Positions 17,775 through 27,482 are shown, counted from the stretch's first letter. The stretch is DNA of 64,000 nucleotides from Solibacillus silvestris_B (GCF_051967575.1 NZ_JBQCJW010000002.1:1-64000), one strand, 5' to 3'. Translations and numbers: made by a program. Notes: generated by a model not told the origin, from the sequence alone.

Positions 17775-18281
17775 TTAGTTACTGTGTGTGTTTGCGATTT
17801 TTTTCCCAAGCATCAAGAAGCCATCATTTTCTGCCACCTCAAACATATCAAGTGGACCAAGTGGCGGTGTCCCTTTTACGTTTACACCTGTTTTCTCATA
17901 ACGTCCCGCGTGACATGCACAGAAGAACTGATCTGGGTGGTCTGGATTGCTAGCCCAGTTTACTGTACAACCTAAATGCTTACATACAGGTGATATTGCG
18001 ATAATTTGGTCACCTTCTTTGTAAACCCAAGCTGCATCCGCAACTTCCGATTTGTACCAACCATCCGTTTGTTCATACGAGAAGTCAACTTTAACCGGTA
18101 CCTCTGTAATTTCAGCAGCTTTTTGGCTCGTTTGTACGAATTCCCCTTCTTCCTTCGTTTGAAGAATTGGGTCGATAGCAAAACGCACCATCGGCATTAA
18201 CATACCAGCTGCCATAAATCCACCTACGCCTGTAATTGAATACGTTAAAAATTGACGTCTTGTAACTCGATTCTTACTCAT
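17775..18281 (-). CDS. qcrA: Menaquinol:cytochrome c reductase, Rieske iron-sulfur subunit
   Basis: A 168-residue Rieske protein. A twin-Arg N-terminus (VTRRQFL) and one membrane anchor (about residues 13-32) suggest Tat-dependent insertion. The 2Fe-2S ligands are in CKHLGC (Cys100, His102) and CACH (Cys121, His124), with Cys105 and Cys123 as the disulfide pair. It takes the first electron from menaquinol. It is first in the operon, with qcrB 22 bases downstream. Confidence 0.97.
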   Translation of the reverse strand: MSKNRVTRRQFLTYSITGVGGFMAAGMLMPMVRFAIDPILQTKEEGEFVQTSQKAAEITEVPVKVDFSYEQTDGWYKSEVADAAWVYKEGDQIIAISPVCKHLGCTVNWASNPDHPDQFFCACHAGRYEKTGVNVKGTPPLGPLDMFEVAENDGFLMLGKKIANTHSN

Positions 18282-18446
18282 CCTTTTCCCCCCTCTTACT
18301 AAAAGGTCAGTCCAACGGACATATACTTTTAAAAATAGTAAATAACTAGGACATATCTATGATATATCAACTGAATAAGTTGGTCAATATAGCATTCATT
18401 TCCATTTGTGTAGTTTGTGAACATTTAATGAATCTAACGTCGTATG

Positions 18447-18890
18447 TTATATCCAAACATTTGTTAAACCTGGAATAACTTGTTTTAACTGATCTTCCAA
18501 AATTCGCTGTTTAACCGTTTTATCCATCGATTCAAGGGGAATTGCAGGCAACCAAATGATATTCAATAATTGCTTATGCTCAGTCCAACTGTGATCACAT
18601 GTAATAAAAACAACAGATTTAAAGCCCGCTTCCTTTAATTCTTGTTCAAGCGCCGACGGTAATGCTTCCGACTTTGTTTGGACAGTATAGGAAAATGGCG
18701 GCAATAGCATAAGACGCCCTTTAAACTGCTGTTCAATAAAATTCGTTAAAGACATTAAATATTCTGAAGCGGAACTGCTTTGTTTCATCCCTTGCTCTGA
18801 AAAATCCAGTTGAACAAGCGGAACAATCGCAGTATCAATAAACTGCTTCTGTGCTTGGAATTGTTCTACATCATTTACTTTAAAGTTCAT
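18447..18890 (-). CDS. ypiF: DUF2487 protein YpiF
   Basis: A 147-residue cytosolic protein of unknown function, recognised by its place between ypiB and qcrA, by its length (B. subtilis YpiF is also 147) and by family-like MNFKVNDVEQFQAQKQFIDT at the N-terminus. The start is the second of two close ATGs, since AGGAGG lies seven bases before it; a longer upstream extension is a run of unlikely hydrophobic codons. It has no signal peptide or membrane helix. It is separated from qcrA by about 165 bases, so co-transcription is uncertain. Confidence 0.85.
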   Translation of the reverse strand: MNFKVNDVEQFQAQKQFIDTAIVPLVQLDFSEQGMKQSSSASEYLMSLTNFIEQQFKGRLMLLPPFSYTVQTKSEALPSALEQELKEAGFKSVVFITCDHSWTEHKQLLNIIWLPAIPLESMDKTVKQRILEDQLKQVIPGLTNVWI

Positions 18891-18965
18891 CTTCATTCCT
18901 CCTAGGACATTTGAAACTACAATAATTAGGAAAAAAGTAATTTTTTGCTCAAAACCCACTTTAAA

Positions 18966-19517
18966 TTACTTCGAATATTTTAACGCTTGCAATAAATTGG
19001 ATAATTCGAAAAAGCGATCTTTATCTCCCGCGTCCAGTGCATTGTCAATTTCCTTTAATAATTGCTGCTCCTGAAACTCTAATACACTGTTTTCCAGCAA
19101 TCGCTGTGCTGCGAGACGGTCTTTTTCGCTTATGAATATATCTTTTGGTATATACGGATTTTCCTCCAAAACCGCCAAATATAACGGATCTGGCGGAATG
19201 CTTGGAAAATTCAGCTGAAAATAGATGGATTCATGTGCATTAATACGCAAATCATGAAATGCTTTTTCTGCATCCGATGTCATAATATTTTCTTTATAGA
19301 ACCGGAAAGGAATACTTGTTGTCTCGATTGTCGACATAACAATCGAGCGCGGGCAATAATGTGCTTCATCAACAAAGTGAACATTTTCCAACAAATCGTC
19401 ATTGCTTAGCAAATAATTTAAAATCCATACCCCTTCACGTCTTTTTAACTGAAAATTTTTTAAAAACCATCTGATGAATAATCTTTTATCATTCAGTGGT
19501 ACGGAATAGGTCAACAT
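18966..19517 (-). CDS. ypiB: UPF0302 / IDEAL-domain protein YpiB
   Basis: A 183-residue protein of the UPF0302 family. The N-terminal domain contains LKRREGVWILNYLLSNDDLL and HFVDEAHYCPRS; the C-terminal 35 residues (EQQLLKEIDNALDAGDKDRF, FFELSNLL) are an IDEAL motif. The molecular role is not settled. It sits 12 bases after ypiA, so the two form an operon with ypiF likely following. Confidence 0.92.
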   Translation of the reverse strand: MLTYSVPLNDKRLFIRWFLKNFQLKRREGVWILNYLLSNDDLLENVHFVDEAHYCPRSIVMSTIETTSIPFRFYKENIMTSDAEKAFHDLRINAHESIYFQLNFPSIPPDPLYLAVLEENPYIPKDIFISEKDRLAAQRLLENSVLEFQEQQLLKEIDNALDAGDKDRFFELSNLLQALKYSK

Positions 19518-19529
19518 GCAATCCTCCTT

Positions 19530-20774
19530 TTACTCAAAGCGCTCTAATAAATCAGTCCATTGCTGTTCAGAAGGTTGTAATCGTACAAGTCGTTGGGCAA
19601 TTTGTTTTGCCTCGTCACGCTTGCCATCCTCAACTAAAAATAGGCAATATTTTTCTAAAAATTCAATATCATCGTTAAAATCATTATATGCCTCTTTGTA
19701 AATTTCGTATGCTTTTTGAAACTGTTCTTCTTCATTGTAAGCATTAGCTGCAAATGGGTATAACGCAGACCATTCAAATTCATTTTGCTGTAATTGTTCA
19801 TATAGCGCAATAATTTCTTCAAAGCGTTGTTCTGCACTGTAAACCGACATCAATATTAAAATCGCTTCCATATACTCGGGATCCAAAGCAATTGCTTCAC
19901 TTAAAAATTCAATCGCTTCGTGCTGTCTACTATTTTTCAACGCCATTTTCCCTGCGAATAAATAGAGTGACTTATCGTATTCATCACGTTTTAAACCTTC
20001 TTTTATAACACTTAATGCCCGTTTATTATTTTCCAGCATCGCATAACTTTCAGCTAACAGCAAATAGGCCGAGAAATAATCAGGATCCAGTTCCTTTAAA
20101 TCTTCCAATTGTTTAATAGCAAGCTCATATTTTTCTGTTTGGAATGCGGCATAGCCAGAACCGAATAATAAATCCGCGGTCACTTCCTCTTCCAATGCTT
20201 CCATATAATAGTCAAGTGCTCTTTCATAGGCTGCACCAGCCCGGTAAACTTCAGCAAGGCGCTGTGCTAATATTATTCCAGCAAACTTTTTTTCAATTGT
20301 ATAAAGTTCCTCGTATATACGGGCCGCTTCCGAAAAACGCCCTGTTTCGAATAATAATTCTGCTTTTGCAAATTGCAATAACGGCTCATGCGGCAAAATT
20401 TGCAATGCCTCATTTATGCGTTGCTCCGCTACTTCAAACAATCCTTGCATTTGATAATAATCTGCTAATATTAAAAGTGCTTGCGGATACTCAGGTACAT
20501 CGCTTGCAATGCCCATTAACAAATCGAGTGCATCATCTTCTTCCCCGAGCTCAATCAGCACGCTTGCCCGGTCAATCGAAATTTGCGCTTCTTCAGGAAA
20601 TAAAAATTGTAAATGCTCAAATACCCTGTCCGCCTCATTTAAAAACCCGTAATGCATAAGGGCCTCTGCAATCTCATATTGCGCTGCCGGCTCGGCATCC
20701 GTTAAAAACGATTCAAGAAGCGCATTAATTTGTTGCAAGTCGCCTTCTTGCACTGCTTGTAGCAATTGTTCCAT
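19530..20774 (-). CDS. ypiA: Tetratricopeptide-repeat protein YpiA
   Basis: A 414-residue cytosolic protein consisting almost entirely of TPR-like helical pairs, for example EYPQALLILADYYQMQGLFE, FAKAELLFETGRFSEAARIY, LLAESYAMLENNKRALSVIK and YAFQKAYEIYKEAYN-like repeats. No enzymatic motif is visible, so it is probably a protein-interaction scaffold. The position before ypiB fits YpiA. The start ATG gives MEQLLQAVQEGDLQQINALL. No membrane segment is seen. Confidence 0.9.
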   Translation of the reverse strand: MEQLLQAVQEGDLQQINALLESFLTDAEPAAQYEIAEALMHYGFLNEADRVFEHLQFLFPEEAQISIDRASVLIELGEEDDALDLLMGIASDVPEYPQALLILADYYQMQGLFEVAEQRINEALQILPHEPLLQFAKAELLFETGRFSEAARIYEELYTIEKKFAGIILAQRLAEVYRAGAAYERALDYYMEALEEEVTADLLFGSGYAAFQTEKYELAIKQLEDLKELDPDYFSAYLLLAESYAMLENNKRALSVIKEGLKRDEYDKSLYLFAGKMALKNSRQHEAIEFLSEAIALDPEYMEAILILMSVYSAEQRFEEIIALYEQLQQNEFEWSALYPFAANAYNEEEQFQKAYEIYKEAYNDFNDDIEFLEKYCLFLVEDGKRDEAKQIAQRLVRLQPSEQQWTDLLERFE

Positions 20775-20895
20775 AAGTCGTTCACCTTTTTTCTTTTGTT
20801 ATCAATATTATGCTACATGACAACGCTTTGCATCACAAGGAAAAGAAACGAAATGTTTAATAAAAAACATATGTCCTGGATTTTTCGCTTAATGG

Positions 20896-20931
20896 AAAAA
20901 GAGATGTAAAGAGTAATCCTCTCTACACCTC
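20896..20931 (-). terminator. Terminator of the aromatic-acid operon
   Basis: GAGaTGTAaAGAG pairs with CTCTcTACAcCTC, with two mismatches, and is followed on the minus strand by CTTTTTCC. It lies nine bases past the aroA stop. Confidence 0.8.
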
Positions 20932-20939
20932 CACCACTA

Positions 20940-22229
20940 TTATTTCAATATATTATTTATATGCTCAAAAAACGTCGGGTAAGATACCGCAATACAGTCA
21001 GCGTCATCGAGTGTCACTTCACCTTCAGCAATTAATGCGGCAATTGCCCCCATCATGCCTATTCGATGATCCCCATATGTTTTCAGGCTTGCACCGTGCA
21101 ATGGTGTCGGACCTTCAATGATCATCCCATCTTCTGTGGCTTCTATATTCGCGCCAAGCTTCTTCAGTTCATTTACAACTGCATCAATTCGGTTCGTTTC
21201 TTTTACTTTTAGCTCTTCCGCATCTTTAATGATTGTTTTTCCTGCAGCCTGAGTGGCAAGTAAGGCGATAACCGGGATTTCATCGATCAATCTTGGAATA
21301 ATCGCACCTTCCACTACAGTCGCTGTAAGATGTGACGTTTCAATCGTAATCGTTGCAGTAGGCTCTGCTGTGTTTTCGCCATTTGATGCAATGCTCATGT
21401 TTGCACCCATATTCTGGAGCACTTCAATAATGCCGTTACGCGTTTCATTAATGCCTACATTGTTCAGAACAATTCGGCTGCCTGCAGTCAGCGCGCCTGC
21501 AACTAAGAAGAAAGCCGCCGAAGAAATATCGCCTGGCACGTTGACATGTGTGCCTGTCAGCTGCTGACCGCCTTCAAGTGTCACGACACCGTTATCCACA
21601 GTCACATTGGCGCCGAATTGATGCAGCATGCGCTCTGTATGATCGCGCGATACTTCGTGTTCGCGTACAATTGTTGTCCCTTCTGCACGTATGCCCGCCA
21701 ATAAAATGGCCGACTTCACTTGTGCACTCGCGACAGGCATTGTGTAATCAATCGCGTTTAATCGACCGCCCTGAATTGCCAACGGTGTGTACTGCCCATT
21801 ATCGCGGCCGGCAATTTGCGCCCCCATCAATCGTAGAGGATCTGCGACGCGACGCATCGGGCGCTTACCGATAGACGCATCTCCGGTCATAATCGTATGT
21901 AAATTCGTCCCGGACAAAATCCCGAGCATTAAACGCGTCGTTGTACCGGAATTCCCTGTATACAGCACTTCTGCCGGTTCTGTCCATTGATCTATACCAG
22001 GGCTGTTAATCGTTACGTTTGTGCCATCAACCTCAATGTCAACGCCGAGTTTTCTAAAGCAGTCAATTGTGTTTAAACAGTCTTCCCCTAATAGAAATCC
22101 GCTGACAGTCGTCTTTCCTTTTGCGATTGACCCGAACATAATAGAGCGATGCGAAACCGATTTGTCGCCAGGTACCGTAATATCGCCTTGTAATGATGGT
22201 TGTTTGTATTGTAATGTTGTTGAACTCAT
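20940..22229 (-). CDS. aroA: 3-phosphoshikimate 1-carboxyvinyltransferase (EPSP synthase)
   Basis: A 429-residue shikimate-pathway enzyme joining shikimate 3-phosphate and phosphoenolpyruvate. It has GDKSVSHRSIMFGSIAKG, the PEP-binding LYTGNSGTTTRLMLG, GDASIGKRPMRRV, ASAQVKSAILLAG and the C-terminal TYGDHRIGMMGAIAAL. It corresponds to the gene named aroE in B. subtilis. GGGGGAAGTCGT precedes the start. It is the last gene of the operon and is followed by a terminator. Confidence 0.97.
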   Translation of the reverse strand: MSSTTLQYKQPSLQGDITVPGDKSVSHRSIMFGSIAKGKTTVSGFLLGEDCLNTIDCFRKLGVDIEVDGTNVTINSPGIDQWTEPAEVLYTGNSGTTTRLMLGILSGTNLHTIMTGDASIGKRPMRRVADPLRLMGAQIAGRDNGQYTPLAIQGGRLNAIDYTMPVASAQVKSAILLAGIRAEGTTIVREHEVSRDHTERMLHQFGANVTVDNGVVTLEGGQQLTGTHVNVPGDISSAAFFLVAGALTAGSRIVLNNVGINETRNGIIEVLQNMGANMSIASNGENTAEPTATITIETSHLTATVVEGAIIPRLIDEIPVIALLATQAAGKTIIKDAEELKVKETNRIDAVVNELKKLGANIEATEDGMIIEGPTPLHGASLKTYGDHRIGMMGAIAALIAEGEVTLDDADCIAVSYPTFFEHINNILK

Positions 22230-22372
22230 ACGACTTCCCCCTTAGAAAAACACATCTCGCCTTGATCAAGCACATATAGGCAAATTTGCATCCGGTTTTT
22301 ATATTATACTCTAAAAATTTCCTACAAAACTGTATGGCACGCGCCGAATGAAGATGAACGAAAATGCGCCTT

Positions 22373-23470
22373 TCATGAAATATGCGTATCGTAGTTTGCT
22401 TTATGTGCAATGCATTTTGCTGCACGCTCACGGTCTTCGTTCGTCTGAAAGCTGATTACTAAAATACCGAATACATCGACGCGCGTCTCCACAATCCGGA
22501 TATTCGTAATACTAATATTATCCTCCGCCAAGTATCCTGTCACTTCCGAAATGACACCAGGATAGTCAGGGATGTCCACATACAGATCATATGGCATATA
22601 TAATGCCCCGTTTGCGACCGGCAAGCTATCCCGAACATCGCGTGCATCGCTGAAATAGTTTTCGATCGCTTTGGCATCGCCGGCATTCAGCAAATCCCGC
22701 ACACGATTCATTTCCGTAAGCCATGCATCAAGCTGCCCTACTAATTCTTTGCGGTTTTGCATCGTAATATCGCGCCATAAAGCCGGGTTAGATGAGGCAA
22801 TGCGCGTAATATCACGAAAGCCGCCCGCAGCCAGAGAGGACGTCATCGGGTAGGTTTGCTTTTCCGTATTGAGCTGATGCACTAAAGATGCCGCAATAAT
22901 ATGCGGGAAGTGACTCACGACAGCTGTCATATGGTCGTGGACTTTTGCATCGACAACGACCATTTTTCCAAGCGTGAATTTTAATAGGTCATCCAAAGCG
23001 GCCAATTTTTCAATTTCTTCTCCTTCATTTGGCGTCAACATATAATAGGCATTTTCCAGCAAGTATGGTTTTGCGGCAGTAATCCCGCTTTTATGGGATC
23101 CTGCCATTGGATGTCCGCCGATGAAGACAATTCCTGATTGGCGAAGCTCCAAAGCCTTTTCCATAATTCGGGATTTTGTGCTGCCTGTATCTGTAATGAT
23201 AACCCCGCGCTTTAATTCCCAGCTTTTTAACTGCTCCATCAATTCGAGCGTCACATTGACAGGCGTCCCAAAAATAATCACATCCGCCTCTTTCGCAAAT
23301 TCTGCCGGATCCTCCACAACTTCATGTACAACATTTAATGTGCTGGCCAATTGCCTCGTTTGTTCATGTGCATCATAGCCAAACACTTTCGTGCGCGGAG
23401 CTTTTTGAAGAGCCAATGCAATTGATCCGCCAATCAGCCCTAGTCCGATTACGAAAACATTGCGTGTCAT
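22373..23470 (-). CDS. tyrA: Prephenate dehydrogenase
   Basis: A 365-residue enzyme that oxidises prephenate to 4-hydroxyphenylpyruvate for tyrosine. The Rossmann motif VFVIGLGLIGGSIALAL begins at residue 5; DTGSTKS, GGHPMAGSHKSG and the middle helical domain follow, and residues 295-365 form an ACT regulatory domain (YVDIPDYPGVISEVTGYLAE), suggesting feedback by an amino acid. Its ATG overlaps the hisC stop (ATGA). A 143-base gap precedes aroA. Confidence 0.96.
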   Translation of the reverse strand: MTRNVFVIGLGLIGGSIALALQKAPRTKVFGYDAHEQTRQLASTLNVVHEVVEDPAEFAKEADVIIFGTPVNVTLELMEQLKSWELKRGVIITDTGSTKSRIMEKALELRQSGIVFIGGHPMAGSHKSGITAAKPYLLENAYYMLTPNEGEEIEKLAALDDLLKFTLGKMVVVDAKVHDHMTAVVSHFPHIIAASLVHQLNTEKQTYPMTSSLAAGGFRDITRIASSNPALWRDITMQNRKELVGQLDAWLTEMNRVRDLLNAGDAKAIENYFSDARDVRDSLPVANGALYMPYDLYVDIPDYPGVISEVTGYLAEDNISITNIRIVETRVDVFGILVISFQTNEDRERAAKCIAHKANYDTHIS

Positions 23471-24570
23471 ACGAGTACTCCTTGCTCTGTTAACACCTCT
23501 TCAAGCAACTGCAGAAATTTCGCATTTTGTGCTTCTGTCCCAATCGTCACCCGTATATAGCCTTCTAAACCGAGCGCTGCACCACTGCGTATAATAAAGC
23601 CGCGTTTCATCATTTCCTCGAACACAGTGTTGCTGCTTGCCTTCACTTCAAACATGACAAAGTTTGTTTGCGATGGGAAGTAATTCAGCCCATGCTTTTC
23701 ACAAAACGCGACATATTGCTTTTTGCCGATTTCATTCGCTTCACGGCAGCTTGCGATATATTGCTGATCCTGCAATGCGATATGCGCTGCTTGTTGGCTT
23801 AAAACCGTATTGTTGAACGGTGCGCGCACTGGGTCAAGCTTTGCAATTACCTCAGCTTGGGCAATGCCGTAACCGACGCGGAATGACGCTAAACCATACG
23901 CCTTCGAAAATGTGCGGAGCAAAATCAAATTGGAATATTCGCGGAAATAATGCAATGTATCTTTATAGGACGGGTCATTGACATATTCTATATACGCCTC
24001 ATCCAGCACGACAAAAACATCCGCCGGCACTTTTGCCAAAAAGTCTCTTAATGCTTCATCCGGCACAATTGTCCCTGTAGGATTATTCGGATTGCATACC
24101 CATACGACTGATGTGTTTTCATCTATCGCCTCGTAAATTGCATGTAAATCATGCACACCGTTGTTCAGCGGTATTCTACGCACTTCCGCTCCTTCGATAT
24201 CCGCATTATGCCAGTATTGAGAAAACGATGGATCAGCCATGACTGTATTGACACCCGGATATAGCAAGGCACGGGTAATAATCGCGATTAAATCATCTGA
24301 ACCATTCCCTAAAATCAATTCATTTTCCGCGACACCGTAAAATTTAGCCAAAGATGTACGCAAGCTTTGTGCATAGCCATCCGGATATATCGCATGATTA
24401 GATTCGTCTGCTTGCAAAAATTGTTTTACTTTAGGCGAGCTGCCAAATGGATTTTCATTGGAAGCGAGCTTGATGACTTCATCTAATCCGAAAAGCTTTT
24501 TCACTTCTTCAATCGGTTTTCCTGGTTGGTATGCTTTCATGCCATTTAACTGTTGTTTCCACTTCATCAT
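23467..24570 (-). CDS. hisC: Histidinol-phosphate / aromatic aminotransferase
   Basis: A 367-residue PLP enzyme of aminotransferase class I/II. In this operon context it would serve both histidine synthesis and the last transamination of phenylalanine and tyrosine, as in B. subtilis. It has ASNENPFGSSP, NGSDDLIAIITRALL, NPNNPTGT, DEAYIEY and the PLP-lysine motif RTFSKAYGLASFRVGYG. The start follows GAGGGAGACG; a TTG one codon earlier is possible. It ends overlapping tyrA and begins about 20 bases after aroH, where B. subtilis has the trp genes. Confidence 0.95.
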   Translation of the reverse strand: MMKWKQQLNGMKAYQPGKPIEEVKKLFGLDEVIKLASNENPFGSSPKVKQFLQADESNHAIYPDGYAQSLRTSLAKFYGVAENELILGNGSDDLIAIITRALLYPGVNTVMADPSFSQYWHNADIEGAEVRRIPLNNGVHDLHAIYEAIDENTSVVWVCNPNNPTGTIVPDEALRDFLAKVPADVFVVLDEAYIEYVNDPSYKDTLHYFREYSNLILLRTFSKAYGLASFRVGYGIAQAEVIAKLDPVRAPFNNTVLSQQAAHIALQDQQYIASCREANEIGKKQYVAFCEKHGLNYFPSQTNFVMFEVKASSNTVFEEMMKRGFIIRSGAALGLEGYIRVTIGTEAQNAKFLQLLEEVLTEQGVLV

Positions 24571-24593
24571 CAACGTCTCCCTCTAACTAGCAA

Positions 24594-24956
24594 TTATTTC
24601 ACTAAATCCGGTCGTAATTTTACCGCTTCTTCCAAATATACATGTCGGATTTCATGCTGTGTCATATCTGTGTTTACATGTAACAATACGCGTATACATA
24701 ACGGCAGTGCACCTGGTACATCCATTTCATGCATACACATAATCGGTACATACTGCCAGCCTGGCATCGTCCGAACCGACTTGGCAGGGAAGGCAGAATG
24801 TATATCCGGGGTTGTAGAAATTGTCACAGAGGCAATATCTTCCGGTTCAATCTTATTTTGTATCGCAACTTCTTTAACTAGTCTTGCCGTTTCTCCCCAT
24901 ACAAACTCGGCTTTATCTTCAGCAATTGTAATTGCGCCGCGAATTCCACGAATCAT
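24594..24956 (-). CDS. aroH: Chorismate mutase (AroH type)
   Basis: A 120-residue monofunctional chorismate mutase converting chorismate to prephenate. MIRGIRGAITIAEDK at the N-terminus and the CMHEMDVPGALPLCIRVLLH block with the active-site Arg are typical of the AroH class. Its ATG overlaps the aroB stop (ATGA), so the two are translationally coupled. Length is normal. Confidence 0.96.
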   Translation of the reverse strand: MIRGIRGAITIAEDKAEFVWGETARLVKEVAIQNKIEPEDIASVTISTTPDIHSAFPAKSVRTMPGWQYVPIMCMHEMDVPGALPLCIRVLLHVNTDMTQHEIRHVYLEEAVKLRPDLVK

Positions 24957-26044
24957 TGCTGCACCTCCACTAATAATGCTCTTAGTTGACGATCAATTTC
25001 TCTGCATTGTTCAAGCTCAACTTTTTGAACAAAGGGCTGACCGATTGTTTCCAGCAGCACAAACTGCAATTGTCCGTAGTCGGCTTTTTTATCTTTCAGT
25101 AAATATTCCGTTAGTTGCTCAAAAGTGAATTCCTGCACAGCTTCAAACGGATATCCGTTTTCGATTGCAAAATGTAAAAAGCGTTTTGTAAATTGATGAT
25201 CTACTTTACCGTATTTCTCACTTAATAGAAGTGAATAAATAAGACCAATCATTACGGCTTCTCCATGTGCTACACGACCATAGCCTGCAGCCGCCTCAAT
25301 TGCATGCCCGTACGTATGACCTAAGTTGAGATACTTTCTTACGGACTGTTCTGTTTCATCCTGCTCGACAATTGCTGCTTTTACTTGTATGCCATGCGCC
25401 AAATAGTTCGCCAGCAAATCTTCCGGAAGTCCCGTAATACGGTCACCCTCTAAAAGCTCTTCAACCCAGTGGGCATCAGAAATTAAAGCATGCTTAATTA
25501 CTTCCGCCATGCCTGAGCGTATTTCTTTTTCTGATAAGCTATGTAAAAATATTGTATCGAAAATTACGGCTTCCGGCTGGTAAAAAGCGCCGATCATATT
25601 TTTACCGAGTGCATGATTAATAGCCGTTTTGCCGCCAACTGCTGAATCATGCGCCAAAATCGTCGTTGGAATTTGGATGAATGGAATCCCCCGCATATAA
25701 GTGGCAGCAGCAAAGCCGGCCAAGTCACCGACCGCTCCGCCGCCAAAAGCGATAATCATTGATTTCCGCGTGCATTTCTGCTCCAGCAAATAAGTTTGCA
25801 CTGCATTGTAATTATCGAAGCTTTTGCACTTTTCGCCTGCAGGCATTACTAACAAGCGGAATGCATGCGGGAAATTGGCTTCAAAATAGCTTTGTTGCGC
25901 AGACCAAACATTTTCGTCCGTCAAAACAATAATTTTATCCGCTTTTGCAAATAAATCGTTAACTGCTGCAACTGCTTCATTCAATATGCCTTTCCCAATC
26001 GTCACAGAATACGAATGGGATGCAGCTCGTACTGGAATCTCCAT
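24953..26044 (-). CDS. aroB: 3-dehydroquinate synthase
   Basis: A 363-residue NAD- and metal-dependent enzyme forming 3-dehydroquinate. It has AFGGGAVGDLAGFAAATYMRG, PTTILAHDSAVGGKTAIN, EVIKHALI and the metal-binding LGHTYGHAIE. The start is the ATG with AAGGAG seven bases upstream; 11 upstream codons lie inside aroC and are disregarded. It is adjacent to the aroC stop and is the second gene of the operon. Confidence 0.97.
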   Translation of the reverse strand: MEIPVRAASHSYSVTIGKGILNEAVAAVNDLFAKADKIIVLTDENVWSAQQSYFEANFPHAFRLLVMPAGEKCKSFDNYNAVQTYLLEQKCTRKSMIIAFGGGAVGDLAGFAAATYMRGIPFIQIPTTILAHDSAVGGKTAINHALGKNMIGAFYQPEAVIFDTIFLHSLSEKEIRSGMAEVIKHALISDAHWVEELLEGDRITGLPEDLLANYLAHGIQVKAAIVEQDETEQSVRKYLNLGHTYGHAIEAAAGYGRVAHGEAVMIGLIYSLLLSEKYGKVDHQFTKRFLHFAIENGYPFEAVQEFTFEQLTEYLLKDKKADYGQLQFVLLETIGQPFVQKVELEQCREIDRQLRALLVEVQQ

Positions 26045-26045
26045 A

Positions 26046-27227
26046 TTAATACTCCTTCGTATACTGGCGCATTTCATCCAATTGCGCTTTTAATTGGGGT
26101 AATTGGTCACTGTGGAATTGCTCGACAATGGCATTGGCAATTTCCCAGGCAATGACATGTTCCGCCACAACCGATGCTGCAGGCACTGCACAGCTATCAG
26201 AACGCTCGACACTTGCTTTAAACGGCTCCTTCGTTTCGATATCCACACTTTGCAATGGCTTATATAATGTCGGGATCGGCTTCATGACGCCACGCACGAC
26301 AATTGGCATTCCTGTCGTCATCCCGCCTTCCAAACCGCCTAAGCGATTTGTTGCGCGTGTATAGCCGCTTTCTTCATCCCATAAAATTTCATCATGCACT
26401 TCCGACCCTTTTTTTCGTGCCATCTCAAAACCAATGCCGAACTCGACGCCTTTAAATGCATTGATGCTTAACATTGCTGCTGCAAGCTTCGAATCTAATT
26501 TGCGATCGTAGTGCACGTATGAACCAATACCCGCCGGCAAGCCTTCCACAATCACTTCTACAACTCCGCCAATTGAATCGCCTGCTTGTTTCGCTTCATC
26601 AATCGCTTCCACCATTTTCGCTGAAGCTTCCGGATCAATACAGTAGCAAGGGTCATTTTCGATAATTGCCCGGATTTCGTCTGCTGTTTTGCCTTCCAAC
26701 AAACTGCTGTCTGCTTTGATTCCTACAATTTCAGTTACATGTGACACAATCGAAATGCCAAGCTCGTTTAACAATGCTTTCGCAACAGAACCAACTGCAA
26801 CACGTACCGTCGTTTCACGTGCACTGGAACGCTCTAATACGTTTCGCAAATCACGATGACCGTATTTCATTCCCCCAACCAAGTCTGCGTGACCTGGGCG
26901 CGGGCGTGAAATTTGGCGCTTAATTTCTGTTGGGTCAATATCTTCCGGCAACTGTGCCGCTCCCATAATTTTCGTCCAATGCTTCCAGTCATCATTCGTA
27001 ACGACTAATGCTACAGGCGACCCTAAAGTTTTTCCATGGCGTACACCTGAGACAATTTCCACCGTATCTGTTTCAATTTGCATACGGCGTCCTCGACCAT
27101 GACCGCCTTGACGACGTTTTAAATCATAATTGATTTTTTCCGCAGCTACCGGAAGCAATGAAGGCAACCCCTCAATAATCGTTGTTAATTGTGGACCATG
27201 TGACTCTCCTGCTGTTAAATAACGCAT
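26046..27227 (-). CDS. aroC: Chorismate synthase
   Basis: A 393-residue FMN-dependent enzyme making chorismate from EPSP (named aroF in B. subtilis). Signatures are MRYLTAGESHGPQ, RRQGGHGRGRRMQIE, GHADLVGGMKYGHRDLRNVLERSSARET read in parts, and RATNRLGGLEGGMTTG. The ATG was preferred over an in-frame GTG two codons upstream because of its spacing from AAGGGAG. It is the first gene of the aro operon, behind a good promoter. Confidence 0.97.
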   Translation of the reverse strand: MRYLTAGESHGPQLTTIIEGLPSLLPVAAEKINYDLKRRQGGHGRGRRMQIETDTVEIVSGVRHGKTLGSPVALVVTNDDWKHWTKIMGAAQLPEDIDPTEIKRQISRPRPGHADLVGGMKYGHRDLRNVLERSSARETTVRVAVGSVAKALLNELGISIVSHVTEIVGIKADSSLLEGKTADEIRAIIENDPCYCIDPEASAKMVEAIDEAKQAGDSIGGVVEVIVEGLPAGIGSYVHYDRKLDSKLAAAMLSINAFKGVEFGIGFEMARKKGSEVHDEILWDEESGYTRATNRLGGLEGGMTTGMPIVVRGVMKPIPTLYKPLQSVDIETKEPFKASVERSDSCAVPAASVVAEHVIAWEIANAIVEQFHSDQLPQLKAQLDEMRQYTKEY

Positions 27228-27268
27228 AAACACTTTCTCCCTTCAACTCGCTAAAGTATGTATTTTTC

Positions 27269-27297
27269 ACTATAACATATTTCAATTTAAATATCAG
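27269..27297 (-). promoter_or_regulatory. Likely sigma-A promoter of the aro operon
   Basis: On the minus strand CTGATA, exactly 17 bases, then TATAGT, ending about 40 bases before the aroC start. The -10 matches five of six consensus bases. No T-box or tryptophan leader features were seen in this short leader. Confidence 0.6.
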
Positions 27298-27381
27298 TAC
27301 TGTTTCTTTATGCTAAAGCGCTATTTTAGAATATTCTGAACGTTTCAGCTAGAAAATGATGCATCTGTAAGCGGAATGAAA

Positions 27382-27421
27382 CAAAAATGCGCTTTTCGCT
27401 CTATTATACGAAAAGCACATT
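27382..27421 (-). terminator. Terminator of cheR
   Basis: TGcGCTTTTCG pairs with CGAAAAGCaCA around a 10-base loop, followed on the minus strand by ATTTTTG. It lies between cheR and the aro promoter. Confidence 0.75.
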
Positions 27422-27482
27422 TTATGTAGCTTTAAAAGTCTTTTCAGCTTTTCTTCCACGATACAGGGCCAATATTGCCAAT

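Noticed and set aside
27234..27482. T-box or tryptophan leader before aroC
   Set aside because: The leader is short and shows none of the conserved T-box bases; only a sigma-A promoter is visible.
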